Origin: Streptacidiphilus jiangxiensis
GTDB lineage: Bacteria; Actinomycetota; Actinomycetes; Streptomycetales; Streptomycetaceae
Length of the DNA: 64,000 nucleotides
Assembly: GCF_900109465.1 (NCBI RefSeq)
Contig: NZ_FOAZ01000006.1
Span: 186,001-250,000 of the forward strand
Reading direction: 5' to 3'
Shown: positions 39,026 through 46,664 of the stretch, one piece after another
Numbering within the stretch: the stretch's first letter is position 1
How the letters are laid out: every line of letters begins with the position of its first letter
The notes under the pieces: model-generated
What the model was told of the DNA's origin: nothing
What the model saw: the letters and a program-made list of their open reading frames with translations, nothing else
Databases searched by the model: none
Program-made: the position numbers and the translations under genes

Positions 39026-40255
39026 ATGCAACGACTGGACGACCGGGAACTTCAGGGGCTGCAAAGCACGGTGCGCAGCACCACGTCGCCAACCGAGCGT
39101 CAGGAGGCGGCCCGGCTGCTCGGCACGCTGAGCGAGGAAGAGCAGGAGATCGTGACGGACGGCTTCCTGGCCGACGACTTCCCGCTCTCGGTCGCCTCCG
39201 ACATCGCCCAGGGGATGTCGGGTTTGGCGAGGCGGTTCAGGGAGCGGCTGGCCGACCGGCTGCGCGGGCCTGCCGCGGCCTCGGGGCCGTTCGAGGAGGA
39301 CCGGATATGGGCGGCCGAGGCCCTGGCCGCCCTCGGGCCCGAGTACCGCGACGAGGCCGTCGCGCTGCTGCGCGCCGCCATCGCCGACCCGCAGCAGGGC
39401 CGGTGGGAGTCCTACCGGGTCGCCCAACTGCGGTGGATGGCCGCCGTGATGCTGGCTGAGATCGACCCGGCGCTTCGCGAGGAGGCCGCCGCCGTCGTCC
39501 ACGGGAACGACATCGCCAACGAGAGCCGGGAGAACGGCCTCGCCCGCGCGGTGCACCTGCGCGAGATCGGCGGCGCTCCCGCCGAGGAGGGCACGAACAT
39601 GCTCCTGGAGGCGCTGGAGCACCTCGACGGGGACGACGACTTCCGCTACGACGTGGAGGAGGCGCTCGGCCTGCACGACGCCGACCAGGCCGAAGCCGCC
39701 GCGGTGGCGGAGGGGGCCCGCAGGGCGCTGGAGCTGACGCAGGAGCAGGCCGATCTGCGCAGCGCACTGATGGAGCTCGACGCGCTGGGCCTGCCCAACC
39801 TGGTGGAGCGGTACGAGTCCGGCCTGGCGGGTGCCTCGCCCGACCAGGCGGAGGCCCTCAGCGGGCGCTACCGCGACTACGTCGCCCGCGCCACCGCGGC
39901 CGACGCGAGGGCGGCACTGACGATGTCCGTGGACGAGTCGGCGGCCGTTCTGAGGGCGAGGCTGCCCGAGGGAAGCCGTGACGGCATATTCGTCGCCTGG
40001 ACCGACGCGGCCGAGCCCCTGCTGGGCGACCCCGCGCTGGCGGCCGAGCGGAAGATCGTCGCCGGGGTCTGGCAGGAGCTGGAGCTCAGTCCCTACTTCG
40101 GCTGGCATCGCCCCCACCGCGGCGAGCGGGACGAGGACTACGTAGTGGAGATCGAGGCGTTGCCGGAGATCGGCCGCCGCGCGGTCACGCTGGTCTACCG
40201 GCACCACCCGGAGCTCCGCGCGGTACTGCTGCTCTGGGTGTTGCTCGGCCCGTGA
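39026..40255 (+). CDS. hypothetical protein, helical-repeat-like
   Basis: This 409-aa protein starts at an ATG with AGGAGAG upstream. I do not recognise the family. It is acidic, Ala/Glu/Leu-rich and strongly helical, with segments such as EEDRIWAAEALAALGPEYRD and RVAQLRWMAAVMLAEIDPAL that resemble HEAT-type repeats. A C-terminal part (ALPEIGRRAVTLVYRHHPEL) ends with a hydrophobic LLLWVLLGP. There is no signal peptide. It is monocistronic between a divergent lipoprotein gene and the convergent envelope operon. Confidence 0.7.
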   Translation: MQRLDDRELQGLQSTVRSTTSPTERQEAARLLGTLSEEEQEIVTDGFLADDFPLSVASDIAQGMSGLARRFRERLADRLRGPAAASGPFEEDRIWAAEALAALGPEYRDEAVALLRAAIADPQQGRWESYRVAQLRWMAAVMLAEIDPALREEAAAVVHGNDIANESRENGLARAVHLREIGGAPAEEGTNMLLEALEHLDGDDDFRYDVEEALGLHDADQAEAAAVAEGARRALELTQEQADLRSALMELDALGLPNLVERYESGLAGASPDQAEALSGRYRDYVARATAADARAALTMSVDESAAVLRARLPEGSRDGIFVAWTDAAEPLLGDPALAAERKIVAGVWQELELSPYFGWHRPHRGERDEDYVVEIEALPEIGRRAVTLVYRHHPELRAVLLLWVLLGP

Positions 40256-40262
40256 ACCGGTG

Positions 40263-41312
40263 TCAGGCCGGGCGGGCGGGTGAGCTCGGCTCCCGGTCCG
40301 CGGCGGGGGCCGCGGTGCCGGTGAGGCGCTCGTGGTCGGGCCGGCCGACGGGGCGCGCCTCGTCGGCGAGGAGGTGCGGGATGCCGTCGACGACGGCGTA
40401 CGCGCGGCGCAGGCGCGGGTTGTAGAGGCTCTCGGTCTGCGGGTCGTAGAGCAGCGGGCCCTTGTCGACGGGGCAGGCGAGCAGCGCCAGCAGTTCCGGG
40501 GCGAGCGGCATGGGGTCCTCCGCGGACGGCGCCGTGTCGGGGGTCCCCGGGAGGCCGGTGCCGGAGACCAGCGGGGTGCGGGCATGGACGATGAGGTCGG
40601 CGGCGAGCTCGGGGACGTGCTGGAGCAGGCGGTCCAGCGGGCGGAGCACTCGCGGGGTGTCGTGGTAGGCGGCGCCACGTACGGCGACGATGTCCAACCC
40701 GTGCCCGCGCAGCAGCCCGAGCAGCGCGGCCCGGGTGAACACCCGTAGATGGCCCACGACTTCGCGCCCCGGGCGCCCGTAGATGCGTTTAAGGCTGACC
40801 TCGGTGAAGACCGGCTGCACGCCCGCCAGCAGCAGCCCGCGGTTGAACCAGGCCGCCAGGTTCGGAGTGGAGAGCAGCAGCGAACCGCCGGGGCGCAGGA
40901 CGCGGGTGAGTTCGTCGAGAGCCGCGTCGGTGTCGACGAGGTGCTCGATGACCTCGCTGAACACCACGACGTCGACGGCCTCGTCCGCAACCGGCAGGCC
41001 GCCGTGGTCGAGGGTGGCCCGGACGAGCGTCAGACCGCGCGCCCGGGCGCGTTCCAGGGCCATTCGGGACCAGTCGACGCCGACGACGGTGTGCCCGTGG
41101 GCGCGCTGGGCCAGCAGCGCGGTGGCGGCTCCGTCGCCGCAGCCCACGTCGAGGATGCGCAGGCGTCGGCGGGAGACGGCTGCTCGATCCAGCAGTGGTT
41201 CCAGCAGCGCGAGCTGGCGCCGGGCCCGGTGCAGGCTGGAGGCCACCACCACGGTGGGGTCCTCGTAGAGGCTGCGCAGTGAGGAGTCGGGAGAGGGGGC
41301 GGGCGCGGTCAC
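40263..41312 (-). CDS. class I SAM-dependent methyltransferase fused to a Trm112-like domain
   Basis: This 349-aa protein starts at a GTG overlapping the stop of the acyltransferase-like gene (GTGA). The N-terminal half is a class I methyltransferase with motif I ILDVGCGDGAAT, the acidic VVGVDWS strand and VVFSEVIEHLVDTDAALDEL. From about residue 290 it carries a Trm112/UPF0434-like stretch (LLALLACPVDKGPLLYDPQ...AYAVVDGIPHLL), which usually serves as a small zinc-related activator domain. The acceptor is unknown; context suggests a glycan or lipid. It is the last gene of the four-gene DUF3068 operon. Confidence 0.85.
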   Translation of the reverse strand: MTAPAPSPDSSLRSLYEDPTVVVASSLHRARRQLALLEPLLDRAAVSRRRLRILDVGCGDGAATALLAQRAHGHTVVGVDWSRMALERARARGLTLVRATLDHGGLPVADEAVDVVVFSEVIEHLVDTDAALDELTRVLRPGGSLLLSTPNLAAWFNRGLLLAGVQPVFTEVSLKRIYGRPGREVVGHLRVFTRAALLGLLRGHGLDIVAVRGAAYHDTPRVLRPLDRLLQHVPELAADLIVHARTPLVSGTGLPGTPDTAPSAEDPMPLAPELLALLACPVDKGPLLYDPQTESLYNPRLRRAYAVVDGIPHLLADEARPVGRPDHERLTGTAAPAADREPSSPARPA

Positions 41313-42754
41313 GGCTGTCCTTCCGCGAGTTCGGAGATCACGGCGGCGAGCAGGTCGGTGAAGGCACCGGCCGCGGCCGCGTCGAGGGCCTCGAAACGGT
41401 GGCGGACCATCAGGTGGATGCGTCCGCCGGCACCCAGCGCGGTCACGGACACCCCACGTGGCATGGGGGCGGGTGCGGCCGCCCACAGCTCGGTGATCTC
41501 ACCCGCACCCACCAGCCGTTCGGGCAGCGCTGCGATCGGCCCGAGGTTGCTGAGCATGGTGGTGTCGGCGAACGCCCGCGCCGCGAACCGCACGCAGGGC
41601 GCGAGCAGTCGGCGCACGCCTCGTGGCAGCCACGCCGCTCCGAGGACGACGGCGGCGGGCCCGCCCTGGGCGCCCGCCGGGGCGGCCTTGGCCTCGGCGG
41701 TGCGCGCGGCGACGGACCACAGCCGGGAACGCGGCTCCAGAGCGCCGACGGCGACGTCGATCGAGGTGAGTCGGGAGTGGTTTCCCTCCCCGTCGTGACG
41801 CGCCTGCGCCACACGGGTGTTGACCGGCATGGTGATCCGCAGCGGCGCGGTCGGCCGCCCGTGGCCGGCGTTCCAGCGGGTGACGGCGAGGCCGAGTGCG
41901 GTCAGCAGCAGGTCGTTCAGGGTGACTCCGGCCGCGCGGGCCGCCTTGGCCAGCTCGGCGCTACGAGCGGCGTCGAAGACGAGGGGCACCAACCCGTAGC
42001 CGCTGCGCCGCCGCGGCGCGGGCCGCCGGGCGACGCGGACGGGTCGCGGCGGCAGGATCGCTCCACGCCGTGCCGCGCCCGCGTCTGCTGGAGCCCCGGC
42101 CGTGGCGGACCCCGGGGCGGGCGCAGCGGCGACCCCTGCGGCGAGCGGGGTGATGGGCGGGGTGACCGGCGGGGTGACCGGCGGGGTGACCGGCGAGGCC
42201 GTGTGCTCGGCCGGGGCCCCGTCCGCTGTGTCCGGCGCCGCGCCCACCTCCGCGCCCACCACTGCGCCCACCTCCGCGCCCACCTCCGCGTCCGCGTTGT
42301 ACGCGGCGCAGATCGCGAGCAGGACGCCGACGAAGCCCATGCCGTCGAAGCCGGCGTGGTGGGCGACAAGCAGCAGCCGGTCGCCGCCGGCCAGGCCGGC
42401 GAGCAGGCGCAGCCGGAGCAGCGGGGCGTCGCGCAGGTCGAGTGCCGTGTCGAGGATGGCGCGGCGTTCGGTGTCCAGGTCGAGGTCGGAGCCGACGCGC
42501 AGCGTCAGCGGCTCGGTCTCGGGCCAGGGGGCCACCTGCCAGCGGCTGCGGAGCCGCCACGGCGGTGCGGGTCGGCGGTGGGAGCGGGTGGCCGGGTGGG
42601 TGGTGAACGCGGCGCGCACCGCGGCGCGGAGGCGGTCCGGGTCCAACCGCCCGGCGACGGCCACTTCGAGGTAGATGAGGTTCGGCTCGCCGCGCCGTTC
42701 CATCAGGTCGGCGGTCTCGTCGACGGCGGTGAATCGGGTGGCCTCGGCGGTCAT
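41309..42754 (-). CDS. condensation-domain / WES-DGAT-like acyltransferase
   Basis: This 481-aa protein starts at the ATG at 42754, overlapping the upstream methyltransferase stop. It has the HHxxxDG active-site motif (AHHAGFDG, residues 131-138) shared by NRPS condensation domains, PapA acyltransferases and wax ester/DGAT enzymes. A second half contains GVTLNDLLLTALGLAVTRW and the TMLSNLGPIAALPERLVGAGEI region that is typical of that superfamily. Between the halves is a repeat-encoded linker (EVGAEVGA and TPPVTPPV units). It probably transfers an acyl group to an alcohol or amine acceptor. Membership of the superfamily is firm and the substrate is not known. Confidence 0.82.
   Translation of the reverse strand: MTAEATRFTAVDETADLMERRGEPNLIYLEVAVAGRLDPDRLRAAVRAAFTTHPATRSHRRPAPPWRLRSRWQVAPWPETEPLTLRVGSDLDLDTERRAILDTALDLRDAPLLRLRLLAGLAGGDRLLLVAHHAGFDGMGFVGVLLAICAAYNADAEVGAEVGAVVGAEVGAAPDTADGAPAEHTASPVTPPVTPPVTPPITPLAAGVAAAPAPGSATAGAPADAGAARRGAILPPRPVRVARRPAPRRRSGYGLVPLVFDAARSAELAKAARAAGVTLNDLLLTALGLAVTRWNAGHGRPTAPLRITMPVNTRVAQARHDGEGNHSRLTSIDVAVGALEPRSRLWSVAARTAEAKAAPAGAQGGPAAVVLGAAWLPRGVRRLLAPCVRFAARAFADTTMLSNLGPIAALPERLVGAGEITELWAAAPAPMPRGVSVTALGAGGRIHLMVRHRFEALDAAAAGAFTDLLAAVISELAEGQP
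42147..42194. repeat. 12-bp in-frame tandem repeat (four units) in the acyltransferase-like gene
   Basis: Four head-to-tail GGGGTGACCGGC units (the first diverging) encode a VTPP-type Pro/Thr linker on the minus strand. Confidence 0.88.
42240..42287. repeat. second 12-bp in-frame tandem repeat (four units) in the same gene
   Basis: Four GCGCCCACCTCC-like units encode the EVGA repeat on the minus strand. The two minisatellites lie about 45 bp apart in the same interdomain linker. Confidence 0.88.
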
Positions 42755-43410
42755 GCCGTCCTCCGCAGGACCAGTTCGGCGCGGCGGCGCGGCAGCGGCG
42801 CGGCCGCGAGGCGGGTGAGCAGCGTCAGGTCGGTGCGGTGGCGCAGGAGCCGGACGACGGGGCGGCGGGCTCCGGTGAGCGAGAGGCAGACCAGGCCGCC
42901 GACGCGGGTGATCCGGGCCAGTTCGTCCAGGATGCCGACAGCGTCGGGGGCGCGCGGAAAAGCGGCGTCGCAGTAGGCGAGGTCGGCTGCGGCGTCCTTG
43001 ACCGGCAGCCAGTAGCCGTCGGCCACCACGCGCTCGCCCCCGCCCGAGGGTGGCTGCGCGCCGACCGCGGCCGCCGGTTCGACGACCAGGCATCGGGCAC
43101 CGGCCGCACGGAAGGCGTCGGCGCGCCACGTGTCCCGGCCGACGGCCACGACCTGACGGCTGGACAGGTCCAGCAGCCGGGCGAGTCGTCGGACCCGGTA
43201 ACCGGCGTGCAGGCGCCGGTAGGCGGGCGCGCGGACCCCGTGCCGTGCGGCGGTCGCCAGCAGTCGCACGACCGACGCCGGAACCGGAGCCGGAACCAGC
43301 ACCGCCGCCGGAGCCGGAACCGGTACCGCCGCCGGAGCGGGCTCCGAGGCCGACGCCGGAGCAGACGCCGGGCCCCGGGCCGGCTCCTCCGCGTCCGGGG
43401 CGACACTCAT
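42751..43410 (-). CDS. SAM-dependent methyltransferase-like protein
   Basis: This 219-aa protein starts at the ATG at 43410 in an ATGA overlap with the DUF3068 gene stop. After a 45-residue Ala/Pro/Glu-rich leader it resembles a small class I methyltransferase. It has a Rossmann-like strand (VVAVGRDTWRADAFRAAG), an acidic loop, GYWLPVKDAAADLAYCDAAFP and ILDELARITRVGGLVCLSL. The classical GxGxG motif is degenerate, so SAM binding is not certain. Its place within the operon supports a role in the same pathway as the downstream acyltransferase and methyltransferase. Confidence 0.68.
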   Translation of the reverse strand: MSVAPDAEEPARGPASAPASASEPAPAAVPVPAPAAVLVPAPVPASVVRLLATAARHGVRAPAYRRLHAGYRVRRLARLLDLSSRQVVAVGRDTWRADAFRAAGARCLVVEPAAAVGAQPPSGGGERVVADGYWLPVKDAAADLAYCDAAFPRAPDAVGILDELARITRVGGLVCLSLTGARRPVVRLLRHRTDLTLLTRLAAAPLPRRRAELVLRRTA

Positions 43411-44414
43411 GCGCCCTCCGTGACGGCGGGCTGCTCGCCCCCCGTCGGGCTGGGCTCCTGCGCGTCCGGCCCGGTCGAGGTGGCGCGCCGACGCAGTCCG
43501 ATACCGGCGAACAGGGCCAACAGCACGCCAACGCCCGTGAGGAGCCAGGGCACGTCCCCGCCGAGGAGCCTCAGTCCGGTCGCCTGGCCGCTCGCCTGGT
43601 TGACGAGCTGCTGCTCGGTGTCCTGGTTCGTGCGCAGGGTGACGTCGAGGGCGGTGGCGGTGCGGGTCGGCTGCCCGGGCATGCGCAGGGTGATGATCTC
43701 GTGGCTGGTCTGCGAGACGGGCGTGCCGGTCTCCTGGTCGACCAGGGTGAGCGTCTGCGGGTTCTGGTACCACTCCTCGGCCTGGACCGTCGGCGCCTTC
43801 GACGCCACACCGAGCACCCCGGGCGGCACCGAGACGGTGCCGATCCGCGTCGGCGGGACCGTCTGGACATAGGCGTTGAAGGTGTGGCCGTCGAGCTCGC
43901 GCGTGCCCACGAGCTGGGCGGGGAAGGCCTGTCCCGCCTCCGGGTCCCACAGCTGGTACTCGGAGGCGTCCGCGTTGAAGGGGAACTTGAGGTAGGCGTC
44001 GGCTCCTCGCCCGGTGTCCGCGCCGCAGCAGGCGACGTACAGGTTGGTGACGCGGTCGAAGGTCCAGCGGTCGACGGTGTAGCTGAGGGCCTGGCGCGCG
44101 TCGGTCAGGTTCTGGGTGGTGGGGGTGTCGACGCGGGTGGTGATGGTCCACACCGCCAGGTGTTCGCGCTTGCCGAGGACCGGGTCGCCCTGGATGTGCT
44201 GGGTCGCGGTGACCAGGCCGATGCCGGGCGCGCCGGTGGTGGGGTCGAGGTAGTGGCCCTGCCCGGTCGAGACGGTGGTGGAGTCGGGATCCCAGGGTGC
44301 GACACGGACGGCGGGCAGCACGGCGAAGTGCAGCACCGGACCGGCGGCGGCGAGCAGGGCGCCGGTGGCGAGCAGGACGGCGGCGCGGACTCGGTGGCTC
44401 AACGGGACCCCCAA
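43407..44414 (-). CDS. DUF3068 (PorA-type) membrane protein
   Basis: This 335-aa protein starts at a TTG at 44414; a second TTG at 44402 has a better-placed GGGGG. It has an N-terminal transmembrane segment (LLATGALLAAAGPVLHFAVL) and a C-terminal one (VPWLLTGVGVLLALFAGIGL). The extracytoplasmic domain between them contains SYTVDRWTFDRVTNL, a paired Cys (VACCGAD) and EEWYQNPQTLTLVDQETG. DUF3068 proteins occur in actinobacteria, often beside envelope-lipid genes, and are sometimes named porin PorA family. Their function is unresolved. It is the first gene of the operon and is driven from the 44.48 kb promoter. Confidence 0.85.
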   Translation of the reverse strand: MGVPLSHRVRAAVLLATGALLAAAGPVLHFAVLPAVRVAPWDPDSTTVSTGQGHYLDPTTGAPGIGLVTATQHIQGDPVLGKREHLAVWTITTRVDTPTTQNLTDARQALSYTVDRWTFDRVTNLYVACCGADTGRGADAYLKFPFNADASEYQLWDPEAGQAFPAQLVGTRELDGHTFNAYVQTVPPTRIGTVSVPPGVLGVASKAPTVQAEEWYQNPQTLTLVDQETGTPVSQTSHEIITLRMPGQPTRTATALDVTLRTNQDTEQQLVNQASGQATGLRLLGGDVPWLLTGVGVLLALFAGIGLRRRATSTGPDAQEPSPTGGEQPAVTEGA

Positions 44415-44476
44415 AGGGCTGCCGGGCGGCTGCCTCGGCTCGGGACGCGGCGGGGCGGTTCGTGAGATGTCTCCGG

Positions 44477-44509
44477 ACCGTAGAGCCTGAACTGACGGAT
44501 CGTCAATAA
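44477..44509 (-). promoter_or_regulatory. promoter of the DUF3068 operon with TGACGGATCGTCA operator
   Basis: Reading the minus strand, TTGACG (44506 to 44501) and TACGGT (44482 to 44477) are spaced by 18 bases. The perfect inverted repeat TGACG-GAT-CGTCA (44493-44505) overlaps the -35 and spacer, as expected for a repressor site. It matches the sites at 44582, 51246 and 52545. Confidence 0.75.
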
Positions 44510-44577
44510 TTGTGGAGCGGTCGATGATTCCGTCGGCGTTTCCTGTTCGGGAAGACGAATTACCCGCTGGTAGGAAG

Positions 44578-44609
44578 TTATTGACGCTTTGTCACCAAGA
44601 CCCTATGGT
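44578..44609 (+). promoter_or_regulatory. promoter of the GT4 gene with TGACGNNNTGTCA operator
   Basis: TTGACG (44581-44586) and TATGGT (44604-44609) are spaced by 17 bases, a good SigA/HrdB-type promoter. The operator TGACG-CTT-TGTCA (44582-44594, preceded by TTAT) overlaps the -35 box. It is the imperfect member of the four-site family. Confidence 0.75.
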
Positions 44610-44651
44610 TTGGCCCGCCCTTCTCCCTCCCTCGTTGAAAGGCACCCTCCG

Positions 44652-45821
44652 ATGGACAGCCCTGGCGTCCTTCGGCCGCCGTCCCGGGAGAGCGCCCCCC
44701 GGGCCCTGACGGCCACCCGTGCGCACGTCGCCTTCCTCTCCCTGCGCGACCTGGCCAGCCCTGCCGCCGGCGGGTCGGAGCTCCTGATCGACAAGCTCGC
44801 CGCCGGCCTGGCCCGGCGCGGCCACCCCACCACCCTGGTCTGCGGTGGGCCCGTCTCCGCCGAACGCCCCTACCGGGTGCGGCGCAACGGCGGCCCCTAC
44901 AGCCAGTTCCTCACCGCGCCCCGCGCCGTGCGCCGCCTGGAACGGGTGGACCTGCTCGTCGAGGTCTGCAACGGCCTGCCCTACCTGGCCCCCGCCTGGT
45001 CGCCGCGCACCCCCTCGCTCTGCCTGGTCAACCACGTCCACCGCGAGCTGTGGCCGCTGCGCTACCCCTGGCCCATCGCCGCGCTCGGCCGCTACGCGGA
45101 GACCGTGCTGCTGCCGCGCGTCCACCGCGGCAACCTGTTCGTCGCCGTCTCGGAGTCCACCGCGCAGGCGCTCACCGACATCGGCGTCTCGCGGGACCGC
45201 ATCCGCGTCGTCACCAACGGCGTCGAGGACGTGACCGAACCGGCCGCGCTGCTGCCCAAGGCCCCCGAGCCGCTCTTCCTCGCGCTCGGCCGCCTCGCCG
45301 AGTACAAGCGCATCGACCTGCTGCTGCGCCTGTGGGACCGGGTCCGCCCGGTCACCGGCGGCACGCTCGTCGTCGCCGGGGACGGACCCGAGCGCGAACG
45401 CCTGGAGGCCATGGCCGGGCCCCGGGTGCTCTTCACCGGCCGGATCGACGAGCAGACCAAGCACGAACTGCTGTGCCGCGCCTGGCTGCTGCTGCACCCC
45501 TCCCAGGTCGAGGGCTGGGGCCTGGTGGTCACCGAGGCCGCGGTGCGCCGCACACCGACCGTCGGCTTCCGCATCCCCGGGCTCACCGACTCCGTCGCCG
45601 ACGGCACCACCGGGCTGCTCGCCCCCACGGAGGGCGCCTTCGCCTCAGCCTGGGCCGGACTCGCCCTCGACCCCGCCCGTCGCCGTGCCATGGGCGCCGC
45701 GGCCCGCAGCTGCGCGCTCGGCCTGCGCTGGCACACCACCGTCGACCGCTTCGCCGCCGTGGTCGACGAGGCCCTGCACAGGGCCGGGCGCGTCGCCCGC
45801 CCCGGCCGCGAGGGGCGCTGA
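44652..45821 (+). CDS. GT4 family glycosyltransferase
   Basis: This 389-aa GT-B enzyme starts at the ATG at 44652. The N-terminal domain has HVAFLSLRDLASPAAGGSELLIDKLAAGLA in two stretches. The C-terminal nucleotide-sugar domain shows LFLALGRLAEYKRIDLLL, VVAGDGPERERLEAMAG and the retaining-GT4 E(x7)E motif in HPSQVEGWGLVVTEAA. It should transfer a hexose-type sugar from an activated donor to a lipid or glycan acceptor. It diverges from the DUF3068 operon and carries the same operator. The 3' end is overlapped on the other strand by the DMT-type gene frame. Confidence 0.9.
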   Translation: MDSPGVLRPPSRESAPRALTATRAHVAFLSLRDLASPAAGGSELLIDKLAAGLARRGHPTTLVCGGPVSAERPYRVRRNGGPYSQFLTAPRAVRRLERVDLLVEVCNGLPYLAPAWSPRTPSLCLVNHVHRELWPLRYPWPIAALGRYAETVLLPRVHRGNLFVAVSESTAQALTDIGVSRDRIRVVTNGVEDVTEPAALLPKAPEPLFLALGRLAEYKRIDLLLRLWDRVRPVTGGTLVVAGDGPERERLEAMAGPRVLFTGRIDEQTKHELLCRAWLLLHPSQVEGWGLVVTEAAVRRTPTVGFRIPGLTDSVADGTTGLLAPTEGAFASAWAGLALDPARRRAMGAAARSCALGLRWHTTVDRFAAVVDEALHRAGRVARPGREGR

Positions 45822-46664
45822 CGCCCGCGCGGCCGGCGGTCGCAGCGCGAGCACCAGCAGCGAGACCACCAGCGCGCCGAGTCGCAGGCCCAGCCGCAAC
45901 GGGTCCGCGGGCAGCGGTTCGTGGAAGATGAGGCCGCCCGCGACCAGCACCAGCGCGTTGCCGGTGATGACCTGCGCCGGCACCAGCGAGGCCGCCCGCG
46001 AACGCTGCAGCCCGATCTGCATCACCCCCAGCATCAGCACCGAGAACAGCCCGAGCAGCCACGCGTAGGGCAGCTCCGCCAGCGAGACGAGCGTGCGGCG
46101 CCCGTCCCTGGCGGCCACCGCCAGCGCCTTGGCCAGCAGCCCGCCCGCGCCGTTCAGCAGCCCGACGGCCACCCCGTACGCGGTACCGGAACGCGGTCCG
46201 CGGGGCAGCATCACCGCGCCCGCGCCCAGGCCCGCGCAGGCGCAGACCGTCAGCACGGCGGCCGGGTGCTCGCCGCGCCCCACCGGGTCCAGGTGCGGGT
46301 CGTAGCTGAGCACGAGCAGGACGGTGCTGAGCCCGAGCAGGGCGAGCATCGCCAGGTCGGCGCGGGCCGGCGTCTCCCGGTAGACCAGCGCGGACGTCGC
46401 GACCAGCACGGCCGGCCCCACGGCCAGCAGCGGCTGCGCGACGGTGATCGGCAGCAGCCCCTGCGACACGACCTGGAGCACCAACCCGGCCAGCACCAAC
46501 GCGAACCCGGCCAGCCAGGCCGGTCTGCCGAACAGCGACCGGAACAGCGCGACCGGCGCGGCGAGGCGCAACGTCGGCAGCCGGCCCAACGCCTGCTTCT
46601 CGACCAGCAGGCCGACGTTGTAACAGACGGCGGCGAGCACCGCCGCGGCGATCCCGAGGATCAC
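45645..46664 (-). CDS. DMT/EamA-like multi-pass membrane transporter
   Basis: This protein is about 339 aa, starting at a GTG that overlaps the stop of the AftD-like gene. About nine to ten hydrophobic segments (AAAVLAAVCYNVGLLVEKQA, LLPITVAQPLLAVGPAVLVA, WLLGLFSVLMLGVMQIGL) and the overall pattern fit DMT-superfamily proteins, which move small metabolites or lipid-linked sugars. The coding frame continues 177 bases into the antisense of the GT4 gene 3' end. No earlier stop exists, so the natural C-terminus is soluble and Gly/Ala-rich there. Coupling to the AftD-like gene suggests export of a donor or intermediate. Confidence 0.78.
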   Translation of the reverse strand: MILGIAAAVLAAVCYNVGLLVEKQALGRLPTLRLAAPVALFRSLFGRPAWLAGFALVLAGLVLQVVSQGLLPITVAQPLLAVGPAVLVATSALVYRETPARADLAMLALLGLSTVLLVLSYDPHLDPVGRGEHPAAVLTVCACAGLGAGAVMLPRGPRSGTAYGVAVGLLNGAGGLLAKALAVAARDGRRTLVSLAELPYAWLLGLFSVLMLGVMQIGLQRSRAASLVPAQVITGNALVLVAGGLIFHEPLPADPLRLGLRLGALVVSLLVLALRPPAARASAPLAAGAGDAPGPVQGLVDHGGEAVDGGVPAQAERAAAGRGAHGTATGGVEGESGPG

